From the NCBI GenBank assembly GCA_963514095.1, contig OY741276.1:22493695-22557694 (forward strand): a stretch of DNA of 64,000 nt, read 5' to 3'. Shown here in pieces: positions 1 through 12,720 of the stretch. Position 1 is the first letter of the stretch, and each line of letters opens with the position of its first letter. Position numbers and translations under genes: made by a program. The stretch is from Eutrigla gurnardus (lineage: Eukaryota > Chordata > Actinopteri > Perciformes > Triglidae). The notes under the pieces are model-generated. The model did no database searches. It saw only the letters and a list, made by a program, of their open reading frames with translations, and was not told the origin of the DNA.

Positions 1-270
1 TATGTTGTGTGAAAAGCATTGCAAGGTTACAAGGTTCCATGTCTTCTGTCTGTTTAACAGAAAGAGGAGACTCGACTCATTTGTAGTGTGCATGCTGAGA
101 AAGGTGATCTGACTATCTGAAAATCTAGCTTCATTGGAGATCAGATGTTGGCCATTTCTCACAATGGAAATACACCCTGATGCAACATTCATGCTAATTC
201 CTGTCAATATTAGTGAAAAGGGACTATATTAATTGCTTGATTCTAATTCTAATATTTGCTTGATTCCAGC
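1..270. other. Unannotated AT-rich DNA
   Basis: I see no gene, repeat boundary or RNA in this stretch. It is ordinary AT-rich sequence leading up to the foldback element that starts at 279. Confidence 0.6.
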
Positions 271-278
271 ATGTTTTT

Positions 279-769
279 ACGACGGCGTATTAGGGCCACT
301 GTAAGGGGGGCGAAAAAAGCAGAGAGAGGTGGGCAATATTATGAGAAAAAGTCGCAAATTTGCTAGTTTTAAAGTGGCAAATTTGCTAGTTTATTAGGAT
401 GCTAACAACCGGCATTTATGCTAGCTAACTTCCCATGAATGGTGCTTTTATCTTTCTAATTAATCCATCCCAACGTGTGTCAACGCTTTGCTAAGGTCCT
501 TAGGGTGATGGCTGTTGATGGTTATTGTTGGTTAATTTTATATGGGCCAAATTGTCATCTTATGTGTGTTTGTTGATTGGGTGGTTTGGCTAAGCTAGCG
601 GTAGCTTTCACTTGTTGTCATAGCTAGCATAAATGCCGGTTGTTAGCATCGTAATAAACTAGCAAATTTGCCACTTTAAAACTAGCAAATTTGCAACTTT
701 TTTCTCCGAATATTGCCCACCTCTCTCGGCTCCATTTTTTTGTTCCCCATGGCCCTAATACGCCGTTGT
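279..769. mobile_element. Foldback MITE with ~150-bp inverted arms
   Basis: The first and last ~150 bases (about 279-430 and 618-769) are near-perfect inverted copies. Both begin ACRACGGCGTATTAGGGCC at the outer edge, and both contain CAAATTTGCTAG and a ccggcatttatgctagct block. Flanking 8-mers ATGTTTTT (271-278) and ATGTTTTA (770-777) match at 7 of 8 positions and look like a target site duplication. The ~190-bp loop shows no coding capacity. This is the architecture of a non-autonomous cut-and-paste element; the superfamily is not decided by the sequence, although an 8-bp duplication would fit hAT-like or related elements. Confidence 0.85.
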
Positions 770-777
770 ATGTTTTA

Positions 778-1430
778 GTGCCATTTTAGGAGTTTTAAGC
801 ATATTTTGATGATTATTAGGATAATCCTGTGAATCACAATGATTTGGAGCGGTTTAATCATGATATGACGTGTTCATAACATCCATCATGAAGTCCTCTC
901 ATCAGATTCCCCACTTCTGCTTAAACAATCATGCACGCCCTCCTCCCAACTTTCTTGCCTGTTTTGCTTTTTACCATCTCCTCTTCATGGTGCACTGCTG
1001 TTTCCTCCCTTTTTATCTTCATCACCTTAATAATCTCCTCCTGCTGTTGCATCCTCTTCTCCTTCGTTGCCTCCTTCATGACTTCCCTCTTCCTCTCCTC
1101 TCTGTCCTCCTGCACTCCTGCCTCCCAACTGCCTGCCAACTTCTTTCCTGTTAGCCAGCTTCGGAGCCAAGGGCGGATCTACAGGAGTCAAAGATGTCAG
1201 GACGTGGCAGATCTTTTCAATGCCACAAATACACAGAGGACACTGTGTGGCCATGCCAAAATCAATCTGACTTCCATTCATCACCTAGCCTGTCTGTACA
1301 GGGCTTTGGAGATGCCTTGTCTCTCTCAAGGTCCCAATGATTGTCTCTAACAGTTTGTCTTAAAACATTTACATTATCCTCACTGTACCACTGTGTCATT
1401 GACTTTAAACTCCATAGCTTAAAGGAGCAT
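778..1430. other. Unannotated, pyrimidine-rich stretch
   Basis: No supported gene. From about 930 to 1150 the plus strand is dominated by C and T, which opens short overlapping frames on both strands with leucine, serine or glutamate-rich composition. These have no recognisable domain and are best read as composition artefacts. Confidence 0.5.
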
Positions 1431-1995
1431 TCCACACCGTCACCATGCAAGATAATACTGTACCGCCTGTAGTCTCCCAGAGCTCTACGATAGAACCTCA
1501 GATTAGTACAGAGACCCAACCAACCGACTGTCTGTGGTACAAACAACAAGGCCACTGGCATATTTTTGTCTAGATAACGTTTTACCATAGCCTACCTATG
1601 CAGTCCATTCAAACTACATTCAGAAAACAAGCACTTTAAAAGTTGTTTGCTTGTCGTCTTGCAGACAGACTTAACAAACCAGGACTTTGGACTTTTTAAC
1701 AATCGTCATGTAGTTACTTCAGCAACCCTTTAATCGGTTAATTCCAATTAAAGCAACAAAATAGTTTACTTGGGTTCCATATTGCTGTGGTAAACCAGCC
1801 TAAGTGTGTCTTGTTATTCACAGTGAATACAACTCAATGAGATTCACCGAGCACCTCTGGGTGATGTGATGAACTTAGACAGGACAGTGTTTTATGAGCC
1901 AGTGTATCTGGGACTTCACAACATGTACAAAGCAGCGATAGTGGTTATTTACGCCATGATTGATGGAACATTATTGGTGTCCACATGGAGGTAAA
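1430..1995. repeat. Dispersed repeat, copy A (second copy near 39.8-40.9 kb)
   Basis: This stretch aligns by eye, same strand, with 39830-40310 plus 40883-40915. Shared blocks include ctcccagagctctaygatag, gtacagagacccaaccaa, aaaagttgtttgctt and attcaccgagcacctc, and both copies end at ctacatggagg-like sequence (here tccacatggagg at 1980). The similarity is patchy, implying an old repeat family or duplicated segment. No coding frame survives across it. Copy A lacks the ~560-bp insertion found in copy B and so serves as the empty-site reference. Confidence 0.75.
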
Positions 1996-3890
1996 ATAAT
2001 TCTACCACAAATCCCAAATTGTCAGGTAGATGTTTCCGTTTAGGCATCTACGTTTTAATTTATCGTCTACATGCAGTTTACTGTCTTTTGCTGCAGAGTT
2101 CACTGAACCACACAGAGAAACACATACCGGACACATGGCCTTCAGTGTCCTCCCTAATGGCAGTAATGTGGTCATCATGAATACATGCCACATGCTCTAA
2201 AAGGCCCCAGAGTTCAAACAACATTTTAAAACGTACATTGATCAAAATGAAAAACACTTTATTTTCTACTACTACACTTTATTCCACCTCTTTGGTATTT
2301 CCTCTCTACCCCATACTATCCAACACCGATAAAGAGGAAATAGTGACATCATCATTATCCCCCCCCCCCCCCCCCCCAACACACACACACACAAATGATT
2401 CATAGCAACAAAAGAGCCTTTTACTGTATAGAGATTGTTATCACTTGATGCATTAATCTCTCTTTACGTTACGACTCCATCTTTCATATCTTTGGAAAGA
2501 GCAATCACTCTTTCGACTATCTAAAGTTGAGCAAATAGGGAAGACAAAGGAAGCCTGTGTTTTATACAGGAATAGAGAGAGTTTAAATGCCGGTACAACA
2601 ATAATGGGAACTAGTCAGCTGCCATCGAAGGCATTGCCTTGTAGTTTTATCTCTGGGAGGAGGTGTGGCAGATTCAACTGAATAGGTTTTAAAAAGACTC
2701 ATTAGTGGGCAGGTAATGAAAGAACCACCTTGAAACATGACAGATGCATATCAAACTCCTTCATTAAACTCACGTCATGCAAACTCTGTAAATGACTGCC
2801 TCATCACTTCTATAATTATAGTATAATTAGAGAAAAACAAATTGCAATGTGATGGTGAATTATGGGTTGTTTAATGGTGTCAGAAAAATGCACACTGGGA
2901 CCTCATTCTATTTCTATTACCACTATTTTCCTCAGGTGCACATTTTACATACTGTCAAATTTCGCACAGTGATTGGTACCTTTTCAATATTCCATGTGTT
3001 TAGTTTAGCTCGGAAAATGTATGTCACACTAGGATACATATCGAAGCACTCCCCATCCTGATATGGGAACAGACCCGGGTTTCTAGACCCTTCTGGGAGT
3101 CAGCTGCAGTGGAGCGAATGAACAGTGCAAAGTTAAGCTTGTACATTTGTAGTCACACAGCAAATGACTTCACATAAACAATTTCAAGCAGGACTTGGTT
3201 CAAATTTGTTTTTCAATGTGTGGTATAATATATTCCATATTGATTACCATCCTGCTTACTTGCATAATTACACATCCTTTCCTCTACTTTGAAACCCAGA
3301 CATGTTGCACCACAGTGTAATTCCTCAAACGACTTCAGCTTTTTATGTTGCTGAAAGGAAAACACAAAATACGAGAAACGTATAAAAGCTGTGAAGTAAG
3401 TGACTCAAGACAAGTTTGCGAAATACTATTTATGTGCTGGATCTCTGCATCTCCATGGTGATGATACAGGACATTGATCGGGGAATCTATAATGTGATGA
3501 CGTTGCCACGGAGATGACCCTTAGTCACCTCAAGGTCCCCCAAACTGCTGATCGAGGAATGAGTCTGCATGTTTGTAAGCACAGACACACATACTCAGAT
3601 AAATACATAAGTATGCATGCATTGAAATACTGCTTTAATTATGTTTTGGTATTCAGATTAATAACTCAAAATCCAGTTATCATTGACAGGATGTGTCCTG
3701 CTTCAAGTCATTATGTTTGGTTGCTGCTTCAAATTCGTTTAGTGTCTCACTTGTTATTCTTTCCCGTGTTATTTTGACCAAATAACAAAACTCTATTTTA
3801 GTTCTTCTCCAGTGTGAGAACATGAAGAAGCTTATGATTACAATCTCACAAATGTTGAAATTGCTTAATCATTTAGCCTGAAGGCAGTTC
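1996..3890. other. Unannotated DNA with a C/CA simple repeat
   Basis: No gene is supported. A poly-C run followed by a short (CA)n lies at about 2360-2393. The remaining sequence is AT-rich and without recognisable repeat ends; the short open frames in it have no domain. Confidence 0.5.
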
Positions 3891-3894
3891 AATA

Positions 3895-3963
<69 letters not shown>

Positions 3964-3975
3964 ACACACACACAG

Positions 3976-4008
<33 letters not shown>

Positions 4009-4208
4009 CACAAAGATGAAATAATTATCAATTTCACATCTCTCTCCCTCTCTCCCCCCCCTCTCTCTCTCACTCTCACTCTCACTCTCCCCCCTCTCTC
4101 TCTCTCTCTCCCCCCCCCCTCTCTCTCTCCCCATCTCTCTCTCTCCGTCCCCCCCTCTCTCTCTCTCTCTCTCTGTCTCTCTCACCCCCCCCCCCTCCCT
4201 CTCTCTCA
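3895..4208. repeat. Compound (CT)n/(CA)n/C-rich microsatellite
   Basis: A ~66-bp pure CT run is followed by (CA)n at 3963-4004, then about 170 bp of mixed CT and C runs from 4040 to 4208. The long arginine/glutamate-rich frames on the minus strand are direct translations of this repeat, not genes. Confidence 0.97.
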
Positions 4209-4942
4209 GAACGAGATTACATTACAGCGTCTTTTTGATGTCTGCCCGGGAGGTTGAGTCCAAGGGTTTGGGAAAGTTTTTATGATGTACTCCTTGAAAG
4301 TTTGGATTCAAACTCATGCAGATGCAGAATACAAGCTCTATTTTCCCGTGATGACTTTGCAAAGTGATTCACATCAAAACGCCGTCCCTCTGCTCAGAAA
4401 AATATTCTGCCCTCCCATCTAAATGGAAATGTATCTCAATCACCACAGCTCTTTTCTTCCATAGCATTTCATCTTTTTTTCTGTTACTTTCATTTCCTCT
4501 GCCTGGGTCTTCCTCAACAAGCCTGTGACATATTTCCATCAAAAGGCCTTGTAGCATCTGTGTGTGCTTTCCTCAATAACCATTTGTTCAAAGTGAGCAT
4601 AAAAACAGCTCACTAACAACTTTCTTTTGTGCCAGAAAATTCAAAAATTATGCTGACCGCAGATTATTAAGGCAAATGGATTCATCTTGTTTTTAGTCGA
4701 GCTGCTGCTGCTTCAAGAGGCTGCCTGGTTACTTAAAAGCTGCTGCACTAGATACGGAAATCTGGCACAATAACAAATAACAGAGATTTTTTATTTGAAT
4801 AAAATTATGTTAAGTGTCTCTCACTGAGGGATGTAACACTCTGATAATTGAGCCTATGGCCAAATGAGGAAAGTATTGCAATAGAAATACTTTTGTAGTA
4901 AACTCGGCCACATTATTGGAAAAGATTATTTTGATATATAAT

Positions 4943-4948
<6 letters not shown>
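4209..4948. other. Unannotated DNA
   Basis: Nothing recognisable between the CT microsatellite and the TA repeat. There is no domain-bearing frame and no inverted terminal repeats that I can see. Confidence 0.5.
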
Positions 4949-5016
<68 letters not shown>

Positions 5017-5140
5017 ATCCATCCATCCATTTTCTACCGCATATCCTGTATTTAGGGTCACGGGGGGGCTGGAGCCGATCCCAGCTGTCATTGGGCGAAG
5101 GCAGGGTACACCCTGGACAGGACGCCAGTCTATCACAGGG

Positions 5141-5186
<46 letters not shown>
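4949..5186. repeat. (TA)n microsatellite interrupted by a SINE tail
   Basis: TA dinucleotide runs occupy 4949-5013 and 5144-5186 on either side of a 129-bp SINE fragment. The simplest reading is insertion of a truncated retroposon into an existing TA repeat, or TA expansion seeded at both ends of the insertion. Confidence 0.95.
5014..5142 (-). mobile_element. 5'-truncated SINE, V-SINE-like 3' tail only
   Basis: In the minus orientation this reads the last ~120 bases of the full SINE at 12721-13098. It starts at the block around the ctgcgatagactggcgtcc motif and ends in the ATGGATGGATGGA tail. The head with the tRNA promoter boxes is absent, as expected for a 5'-truncated target-primed insertion. 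Confidence 0.85.
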
Positions 5187-5189
<3 letters not shown>

Positions 5190-6376
5190 AAATAGATGTC
5201 CATCTAAAAGGGTTGAAAATGTTTTTTTTTTGTTGTTTATTAAATCAGTCTTCCATTGCAAAATGTTTTAATAGAATTATTAGAAGAATTTATTTTTCCT
5301 TCCTTTATATAAAGTACTTAATAATCAAGGAAAAATGTTTGTGTCAATATTTTTAATGGTTTATTACTGAGACTTTTCTCAATTGCAGCTGTAAATTGAA
5401 AACATTTGAAAACATAGTATTAATGATGTCTATAAAAATGAATACCATGTAAACAGACTCTGTCTTAGTGCTTCTACATATCAGCAGGCTAAAGGGACAC
5501 AAGTGTTTAATATTTTGTGTCAGTCTGGATCAGATTCACCTTGTCCGAATACAAATTGACTAAGCTATTTTCACGGGTGTCCAACACAAACCTCATATCT
5601 CCATCCGTCACTTTCGATTTTCATTAGCTTAATAACCAAATTTCCATTCACCTGCAGGAAATATATAATTTGTAGAATATAAATGGAGCCCAGATTTGGC
5701 ATTTCAAGAGCAAAAATCAAAGAAGTAAAAAAGGGATGATTGCATTTCTCCGTGCTGGATATATGAGGTTTTGCCGGTACACTGGAGGTTTTACATTCTG
5801 AAGTGTCCTCGTTGCACTGATGTAATGGGATCACAGAGGTCGGGGCCCTGGAGGGCCCTGCAGGCACGCTCTGTCTTCTTAACCAAACACCCTGGAATAC
5901 ATCCTGTTCTCTAGTTAGAAATGACATACTGGCTGGATGACTTATCTACATTTGAGCACATTTAAACAACACACACGTGCACACACTCGCACGACTAGTT
6001 AAACATTGTGTAGTCACTTGAGAGCATATTTGCATGCATATGCACACCGAAACACGCAGTCACTCTCATTCAAGCACAACGGCGCCGAGAAGCAGCTATT
6101 ACAGAGCTGCCAATACAGTGCAGCTTTAACAGGGATGCCGTTTCACTGTTACAGAAACCACACATCAAAACAACGTTCCATCAGCTGATCGTTAACAGAC
6201 GGGGAAGTTCACAAGAGGAAACTGGGCTGCTTTCTAACAGACCCTAGGCCAAAGTGAAAATATACAATGTTTAGACACTTTCTCTTCCAAAAATGGATTT
6301 AATTGAGGTACAATTATATATTTCTCAATTTCACAGTACAATTGCTCGATATTACTGTGTCAGTGTTTGACGTACA
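5187..6376. other. Unannotated AT-rich DNA
   Basis: No supported gene or element boundaries. Short open frames on both strands show no recognisable domain. Confidence 0.5.
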
Positions 6377-6384
6377 GTATGTTG

Positions 6385-6901
6385 TAGGGGTGTGAATCTT
6401 TGGCTTTACAGCGATCCGATTCAATTAACGATACATTAGTTTTCGATTCAAGGACATTTTTTTTTTGTAACGATTCGATTTGATTCTGTAAACCACGATT
6501 CGATTCAGTAACTTGTAACCAAAAGTCTATATCCATGAAATAAACATACAATAATGCGAGTAAGACTATCTGTATTCTTCTGAAAGGTTAAAAAATAACA
6601 TATTTATTCTATAAAAAAGTAGTCCTGCATAATATTTTATGCTGAATACAAAAATGTAATGCTCAGTTATTTTTAACATTTTCAGTAGACTACATGCTGG
6701 CAGGGGAGAGTGTGTCTTAAACGCATTAAAACATTAATCATAAGTAAGAATCACGATTCATACGATTAAACGCATTTACTTTAATTATTGGTGAAGCCAA
6801 AACGATTCATTCTATTTATTTATTTTAGCAGATCAATTTAGTTGAATCTATAGGACTGACAATCGATTCATCGATTAATCGAATGAATCGTTACACCTCT
6901 A
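6385..6901. mobile_element. hAT-type MITE with perfect 8-bp target duplication
   Basis: The element begins TAGGGGTGT and ends ACACCTCTA, a short imperfect terminal inverted repeat with the TA-G start usual for hAT elements. It is flanked by a perfect 8-bp direct repeat GTATGTTG (6377-6384 and 6902-6909). The interior is AT-rich with many GATTCGATT-like subterminal motifs in both orientations near the ends and no transposase frame. It is therefore a non-autonomous hAT derivative. Confidence 0.93.
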
Positions 6902-6909
6902 GTATGTTG

Positions 6910-9900
6910 TACTTGATAAACATGAAGTGTTCATGCCCGTAAACCGCTTTAAGTCTAAGTGCTTTTTGAAAAGCAACGCCACACCAGCTGAAAATGTCAT
7001 GTAAAGGTACACTCCAGGTGCAAAAGATGTGAAGCTTTCAGAACTTACCACACCGGGTCAGTCATCTTAGAAAATGTGTAAATATGTGAATATTTCAGCA
7101 CATGTAGTGCACACATACATTAATAAAGTACTAAAGTGTATGCTTATGTACATGTTTGAATCAATCTTCTTGAGAATAATGATGAATTAAAAGAACTGAA
7201 AAGCATTAAACAAAGTAAATATAGGGATCACATTCACAGAACTGAGGGTTCAATGTAAGACTTCTTTTGTAAATTTAACAAATAATGTTGGTTGACTCCA
7301 GTGAGGCTAACTGTTATGTCACAAGGAGATGTCCCACCTCAACTGTGCATCACTTTAAAAGGTAGGAAATGTACAACCTACAGGGAAAATCCCTTTTCTT
7401 ATACGAATTAGATAATATATTGTGTTGTAAATCTTGTTCAAACAAGATTACCAAATGTTAGAGCACAGCCTGGGTAATCAGAGACTGTTTAATTTGTAAC
7501 TATGCAAATGTATTTGGAAAATATAAATAACCTGAAGCTGTTTACTCAGAGTAGTCTGCATACTGGTGTGTATGTAGATTAAATGGGTGACACTTAAGAG
7601 CAAAGGGCCACATGCAAGCAGGATACATATATCTCTCTCTCAGGAAATGACTCTTGTTCTTATTACTTGTGCAGGAGTGAAGGCAACAGTAATGATAACA
7701 GAACAACTGGAATTGTTATTAAGTATTTTTCCCTCCTCTTTCTCACGTACACCCATCCCTTCTCTCTCTTGTGCCAATAAAGTCCTACATGCTTTCCTGG
7801 TCCACTAACTTATCTTGTTGCAGATTCAGCGCCCAGGGTCAATTTCCCTCCAAATGAGAGCATTATCTGCAGCAAGCTGTCCCTGATATAAACCAGCGTC
7901 CCTGCCGGCTTCATTTGTTTCAGGCAGACAAACACGGCTAAAAACTCTCTGTGTATTGTGTTGTCACTGCCTGATTGCTCTATCAGACTCCTCCTTTCTT
8001 TATTTTGGTCTGAGGCATGATAAGGAACAACCAACAGACTGGAAGATGCCTTTGCTCATGTTTAAACAATTCGGAGAGCGTGGAAGAAGTGAAGGATTTA
8101 GGGAGTTTGAGGGTGCAAAAGAGGAGGAGAGGGTCCCACGGGAGGAAAGTGCAGTAGTATGTTGACAAAATGATGTAGAAAAAACGCTTTTAATATAAGG
8201 GGCTTTTTCTTTTTGGTCAATAAATGTTGAAGAAAAGACAGAGTGGGATTGGTAAGAACGGGGCTTTTAAAATAAATTCTTACCGGTAGATTCAGCTTGT
8301 TTTCCCTGGGTGCAATAGTTGTAAAAACAGACTTGTGTAGTGTCTGTAGCCTGTACCAATAGGCCGTGTTGGGCTCCAACCATGACATACTGTTTTAAAG
8401 GGATACAGTTGCATTCATATAAAGTTTGGGGACCTGCTAGAGACAGAGAGGAAGGTCAAAATCGATACAGAGGAGGCTGGGTAATCCTGACTTTTTGTCC
8501 CTTGAACTAGTCGAGTTCCAAAAACCTTCCATCCTACACCTCCCACAGTGCAACTCCATACGACATGTTGCCAGATCCTCCCTGCCTGGTAAACATCCCG
8601 TAAGCCTAATTTACGTCTATAACACAGTTGCTATATAACACAGTTGCTATACACAGTATTCTGTTGCTATTGTTTCAGTTTGAATTCCTAGTATGTAAAA
8701 CTAAGCAGATATTGGTTTTGCTTTTTAATACTCAATACTATGAAATTCCCTTTATGACTTGAGGAGTGCCCCTTTAAGATGGGAGGGAGATAACGTTGAG
8801 AGCCTACTTGATACTATGATTTTTGATTCGCTTCCATCCAACTTTTCTAACTAGATAGTTAAAAACAAAAATGTTTGGATGGAAACACCGCCTTTAAGGA
8901 GTGTGGGTAATTCCTGGGATGTCCCATTGCGTAGATAGAGCGTAATGAGTGTGCGGTGATGATGCTCTGAAAGCAGAGAGGTGTTGGTGATCAGAGCAGT
9001 AGAGTTGGTGGGAAATTAACAGTGCAGGTTTCAGTTGGTCTCTGAATAAATACTGGAACTCCTCAGGACCCAAGTCAAGTTCCCGCCTTGCTTCCCAACT
9101 GCTGGGTGATGTCAAGGTGGTTCGACCCAATTCAAGCATCAACTCCGGCTCCCCCGTTCCTGGAAGCAGGATTGGTTCACCCCGTTGCATCATAACTTTT
9201 ACAAATAAAATATAGTCTCCTTATATATTAATCAACCATCTTAAACTGCGTATCTGTTTCATCAGCCTTCACAACACTCTTACAACCATGTGAAGTAGAG
9301 CGAGAGGTGAAATGATCTGAGATTAACTGACGCTCCTTCGCCAACGATTGCATCACTTTAATGACTAGTCATTGAAATTAACAACATTGATTTAGGTCTA
9401 GTTGCAAAGCCAAACACAACAGCACTGCTGCATGGCATGTAATTAACAGAACAAGACAAATTGTCAATTGCAATTATTTGTATGGCAATTAATCTCAAAC
9501 TAAATACCATGATCTTGACAGCTGTAACCAACCGGTTACCTACGGCACCTAGTTCAGAACCAGACAGGAATAACAAACACCCAAATCAATGAAAGCAAGA
9601 CGTTTGGTGCATTCTTCTGCTTGACGATCATTGAGGGGGGAAGTGAACGCAGGGACAGATGGAACAAACTAACTTGCAGTTAAACTTGAGGATTATTAGT
9701 TTCAGTCTGAGCTGTAGCCTGCTGGGAGGCTGTGAAGAGCAGTTTTGCTATGTGAACACAATCTATCCCTCTCATCACCCTCCACAGCCTGTTCACACGG
9801 CTGATATTCTAAGAAATATGAAAACGCAACTGAGGAGCAACAGTGCGTTTCACTTTCAAGTTGTATCCAACACTAAAAAAATATCATGCAAAATATGCTT

Positions 9901-10900
9901 TTTCAAAAAGTATAACTGAAGCCAGACAGCTGAATGTATTATTATTAATATTAAATGATTTACTTCAGGCAAGGGTTTGTGTCCCCAAAATGTAAAATAT
10001 TCTTCTCAAAACACAGCTGGAATTCAGTTAAAAAAAACTAGCAAGCTATTTATTATAAAACAAAAATGGAAAAATATTGTTTCATTAAACTAAACAAGCT
10101 GAAAGAAAATAAATAAATAAAAGTGTTGGGAGAGAGTGAGGGAGGGGCAGAAGATAAAGATGAACATGTCTACATACTGAAATGTCTATTACTCCTCAGG
10201 ATTAGCTATATTTGTATTTGAATATAGATATAGACAACTCAGTTAATTTGTTCAAACAGGTGTCATGGTACACTGACTACAGTAAAGGCAGAGACAAAAC
10301 AAATAATAACACTAACCCCACACCCCCAGAGTCCACTGCCTGCTGCACATATGCAAACTAAAGCACACACACAAGGATTTATTCACTTCTACATGTGGAC
10401 AACCGCAGCATGAGGCAGTATAGAGCCAGAGATACGGATGCAAAGGAAGCAGGGAAAATGACAATGGCATGAGGTAAACATTTCTGGTTTGGTATGAGCA
10501 ATCAGTGTGAATGTTAACGTCAACTCCACTTAAGGTGTGTTCACACCAAAAGTGAAGCAAATTGGAAACCATGGTCAGACTTGCATCCTCTGCTCTGCAA
10601 TAGTGTGTGCTGTTCTCACATAAATGACAAATGCCAGGGCTAAATGGTATGGGTTGAGCTTGGTGCTTTACTGGCAACGCACTAAACCCTGAAGTCCAGC
10701 CTGGTAAATGGTGGGCCCACAAGGCGGGCTACATGCCATCATGGCTGAGCCATGGGTGTTCGCCAGCAAGCTTACCTTCCAGTCTCAGAAGGAGGACCTG
10801 GTATGCTTAATACGAGGTCAGGTGGCTTTTTGTCAAACTTGCCAGTCCTAAAGGGTTTGGGAATGGCTCTTGGTCTGACCTGACCCTTAAAGAGAGCGGA
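6910..10900. other. Unannotated DNA
   Basis: No gene is supported in this 4-kb stretch. A small duplication (ataacacagttgctata, twice in a row at about 8619-8652) is present. A minus-strand frame at 8894-9193 and another at 10312-10722 lack recognisable domains. The rest is AT-rich sequence without identifiable repeat ends. Confidence 0.45.
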
Positions 10901-10914
10901 TGCCTCCCTGCAGA

Positions 10915-11000
10915 GACATTCCTGGCACGTCCAACTAAGGAGATCACAGGGCAGACCCAGAACAAGATGGAGGGATTACAAATAGCTACTTTGCTTGGCC
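10915..11000 (+). mobile_element. Possible RTE-type LINE 3' remnant
   Basis: The segment ggcacgtccaac...cagacccagaacaagatgg...gggattac resembles a block near the 3' end of RTE-like LINE copies common in fish. Translated, it gives a short Arg-Pro-Arg-Thr-Arg-Trp-Arg-Asp-Tyr-like stretch before a stop. Only some 80 bases are convincing and no reverse transcriptase is attached. This is recognition from memory, so the call is tentative. Confidence 0.3.
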
Positions 11001-11469
11001 CGTTCTGCAGTTCTTTTTGAGACTGCTACATGATGGCACTTAAGCAACTAAGTCTTATGGAGTATAGGGGAAAAAACAATCTCTTCAGATCTAACTTTTT
11101 ACATTTACAATTGTATCTCCACAAAATCTGTGATAATCTTTTTTTAATATTGTTCAATTAAGCAGATGGTTTATTTTCCGACTGTTTTTTTTGGCCATGA
11201 TCACACACAGCTGTGGTGGTTGATGCCTGCTTGGCTCCACTGTTTGGTCTTTGGCTTTGGTTTGACAGCTGAAAACCCAGTCCAAGCTGGGAAATCTCCT
11301 CTCAAAGTGGGACACAGCACATGCACGACTTTGTGGATGTTCTAGTGGTAACATACGGGCACGTCACTCTGAATCCGTAGAATACCTTTCGGACCTAAGA
11401 CATGTCTTTACACTGAAATTTGATTATGTAGTAGAGGATGGAAGCTAGAGGCGTGGGGCTATGCCATTA

Positions 11470-12275
11470 ACTGCAAAGTTGTCATATGTCGAGTAATAAT
11501 AAAAAATTAAAAAGGGAAAGACAGTGACAAAAGCAAGGACAATGATTGATGAAACAAAAGAATGGATGCAAGAGAAGAGAGTTGTGTCAAGGAATAGGGA
11601 AGCAAAAGAGCAGTGAGAACAAACAAATATGGGAAAATGGATAAATGCGCTTAAAGGGAGGTGAGAGCAAAAAGCATGGGGTAAACATCTAGTGTCAGGA
11701 AAAGGACAAAAGGAAGTGGGGAGCAAGAGAAATTGTGTGAAGGCAGAGGGGAGGAAGGATAGAGGAAAAAAGTACCGGTAATAAAAAGATGAGGCAGCAG
11801 AAAATTGAAGGCAGGGAAGGGAGGAGGGAAGGGAGGCTGGATGGATGAGGTGTAAAACAGGTGAAAAAGCAGAAAAGAGGAGATGAAGGATTAGAATGAA
11901 ATTGAGTGAAAGGAGCTGGAGGAGGGAATGTAATAAGCAGATATATTGACACTGAAAAAAATAACAGAAAAGATAAATATTTGGGTTGGAGGAAGACAGT
12001 GAATGAGTGAAGATGGACAGAAGAAGAGGAGTAAATGAGGAAGACAGGAAGAGCAACTGAGAGCCATGTTTCCTTTCACATTTATTTTCTGCTGAAAAAG
12101 TCAGCTTAAATTTGGCTTGACAATTGAATGGAAACATGGCTGATAAGAAATGTGTTGGAGAAAGCTTACAGATGAGCATTTCAGATAGAAAGGGGGAAGA
12201 ACGGCAAGGAAAAAGATGAAGAGTAGGACAAGACTACAGGCAGACAGAAACAGAGAGAGAGAGAGAGAGAGAGAG
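11470..12275. repeat. Purine-rich asymmetric tract ending in (GA)n
   Basis: Over ~800 bases the plus strand is dominated by A and G, with runs such as gggaaggga, ending in a pure GA repeat at about 12249-12275. The complementary strand therefore shows a 244-residue frame (12179-11445) very rich in Leu, Ser, Phe and Pro. I treat that frame as a composition artefact: it has no domain and its sequence is low complexity throughout. Confidence 0.6.
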
Positions 12276-12438
12276 CAAGGTATATAGCAGGACTAAGTGG
12301 TCGGAGTGTAGTCTGCCAAATACAAAATCAATAGACACCATCTCAGTCCGACCCCCTACTGCTGAATCCATCAAAAAATGTAATGATTCCCGAGTAAAAG
12401 ATGCAGCAAAGCAGAACCAGAGAACCTGAGAGTGTGAG

Positions 12439-12440
<2 letters not shown>

Positions 12441-12524
<84 letters not shown>
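12441..12524. repeat. (TG)n microsatellite
   Basis: An 84-bp nearly uninterrupted TG dinucleotide run. The polyhistidine/threonine frame on the minus strand is its translation. Confidence 0.99.
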
Positions 12525-12526
<2 letters not shown>

Positions 12527-12720
12527 CTGAAAAGCGCTTTATGCCAGAAGTCATTTCCAGGTACATAAGCTAAAACGCTGCTGCCATTTCATGGACTTGC
12601 AATTAGGGTTTTACTAGAATTGCAAACGCAATACCAATACCACGATTTTGATACCATGGGGAAAAAACGACGACAAATCTGAGGCAGAATGTTTTAATAA
12701 AGATTGGAACAACTCAAACA

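Noticed and set aside
3873..4185. Long Arg/Glu-rich open frames on the minus strand
   Set aside because: They are direct translations of the CT/CA/C microsatellite.
4810..5203. Tyr/Ile-repeat open frames on both strands
   Set aside because: Translations of the (TA)n repeat and the SINE tail.
8894..9193. 99-residue minus-strand frame with a mixed, protein-like composition
   Set aside because: I found no recognisable domain and no supporting neighbour or splice signals; left uncalled.
11445..12179. 244-residue minus-strand frame, hydrophobic
   Set aside because: Low-complexity Leu/Ser/Phe composition produced by a purine-rich plus strand; no domain, no splice or start context.
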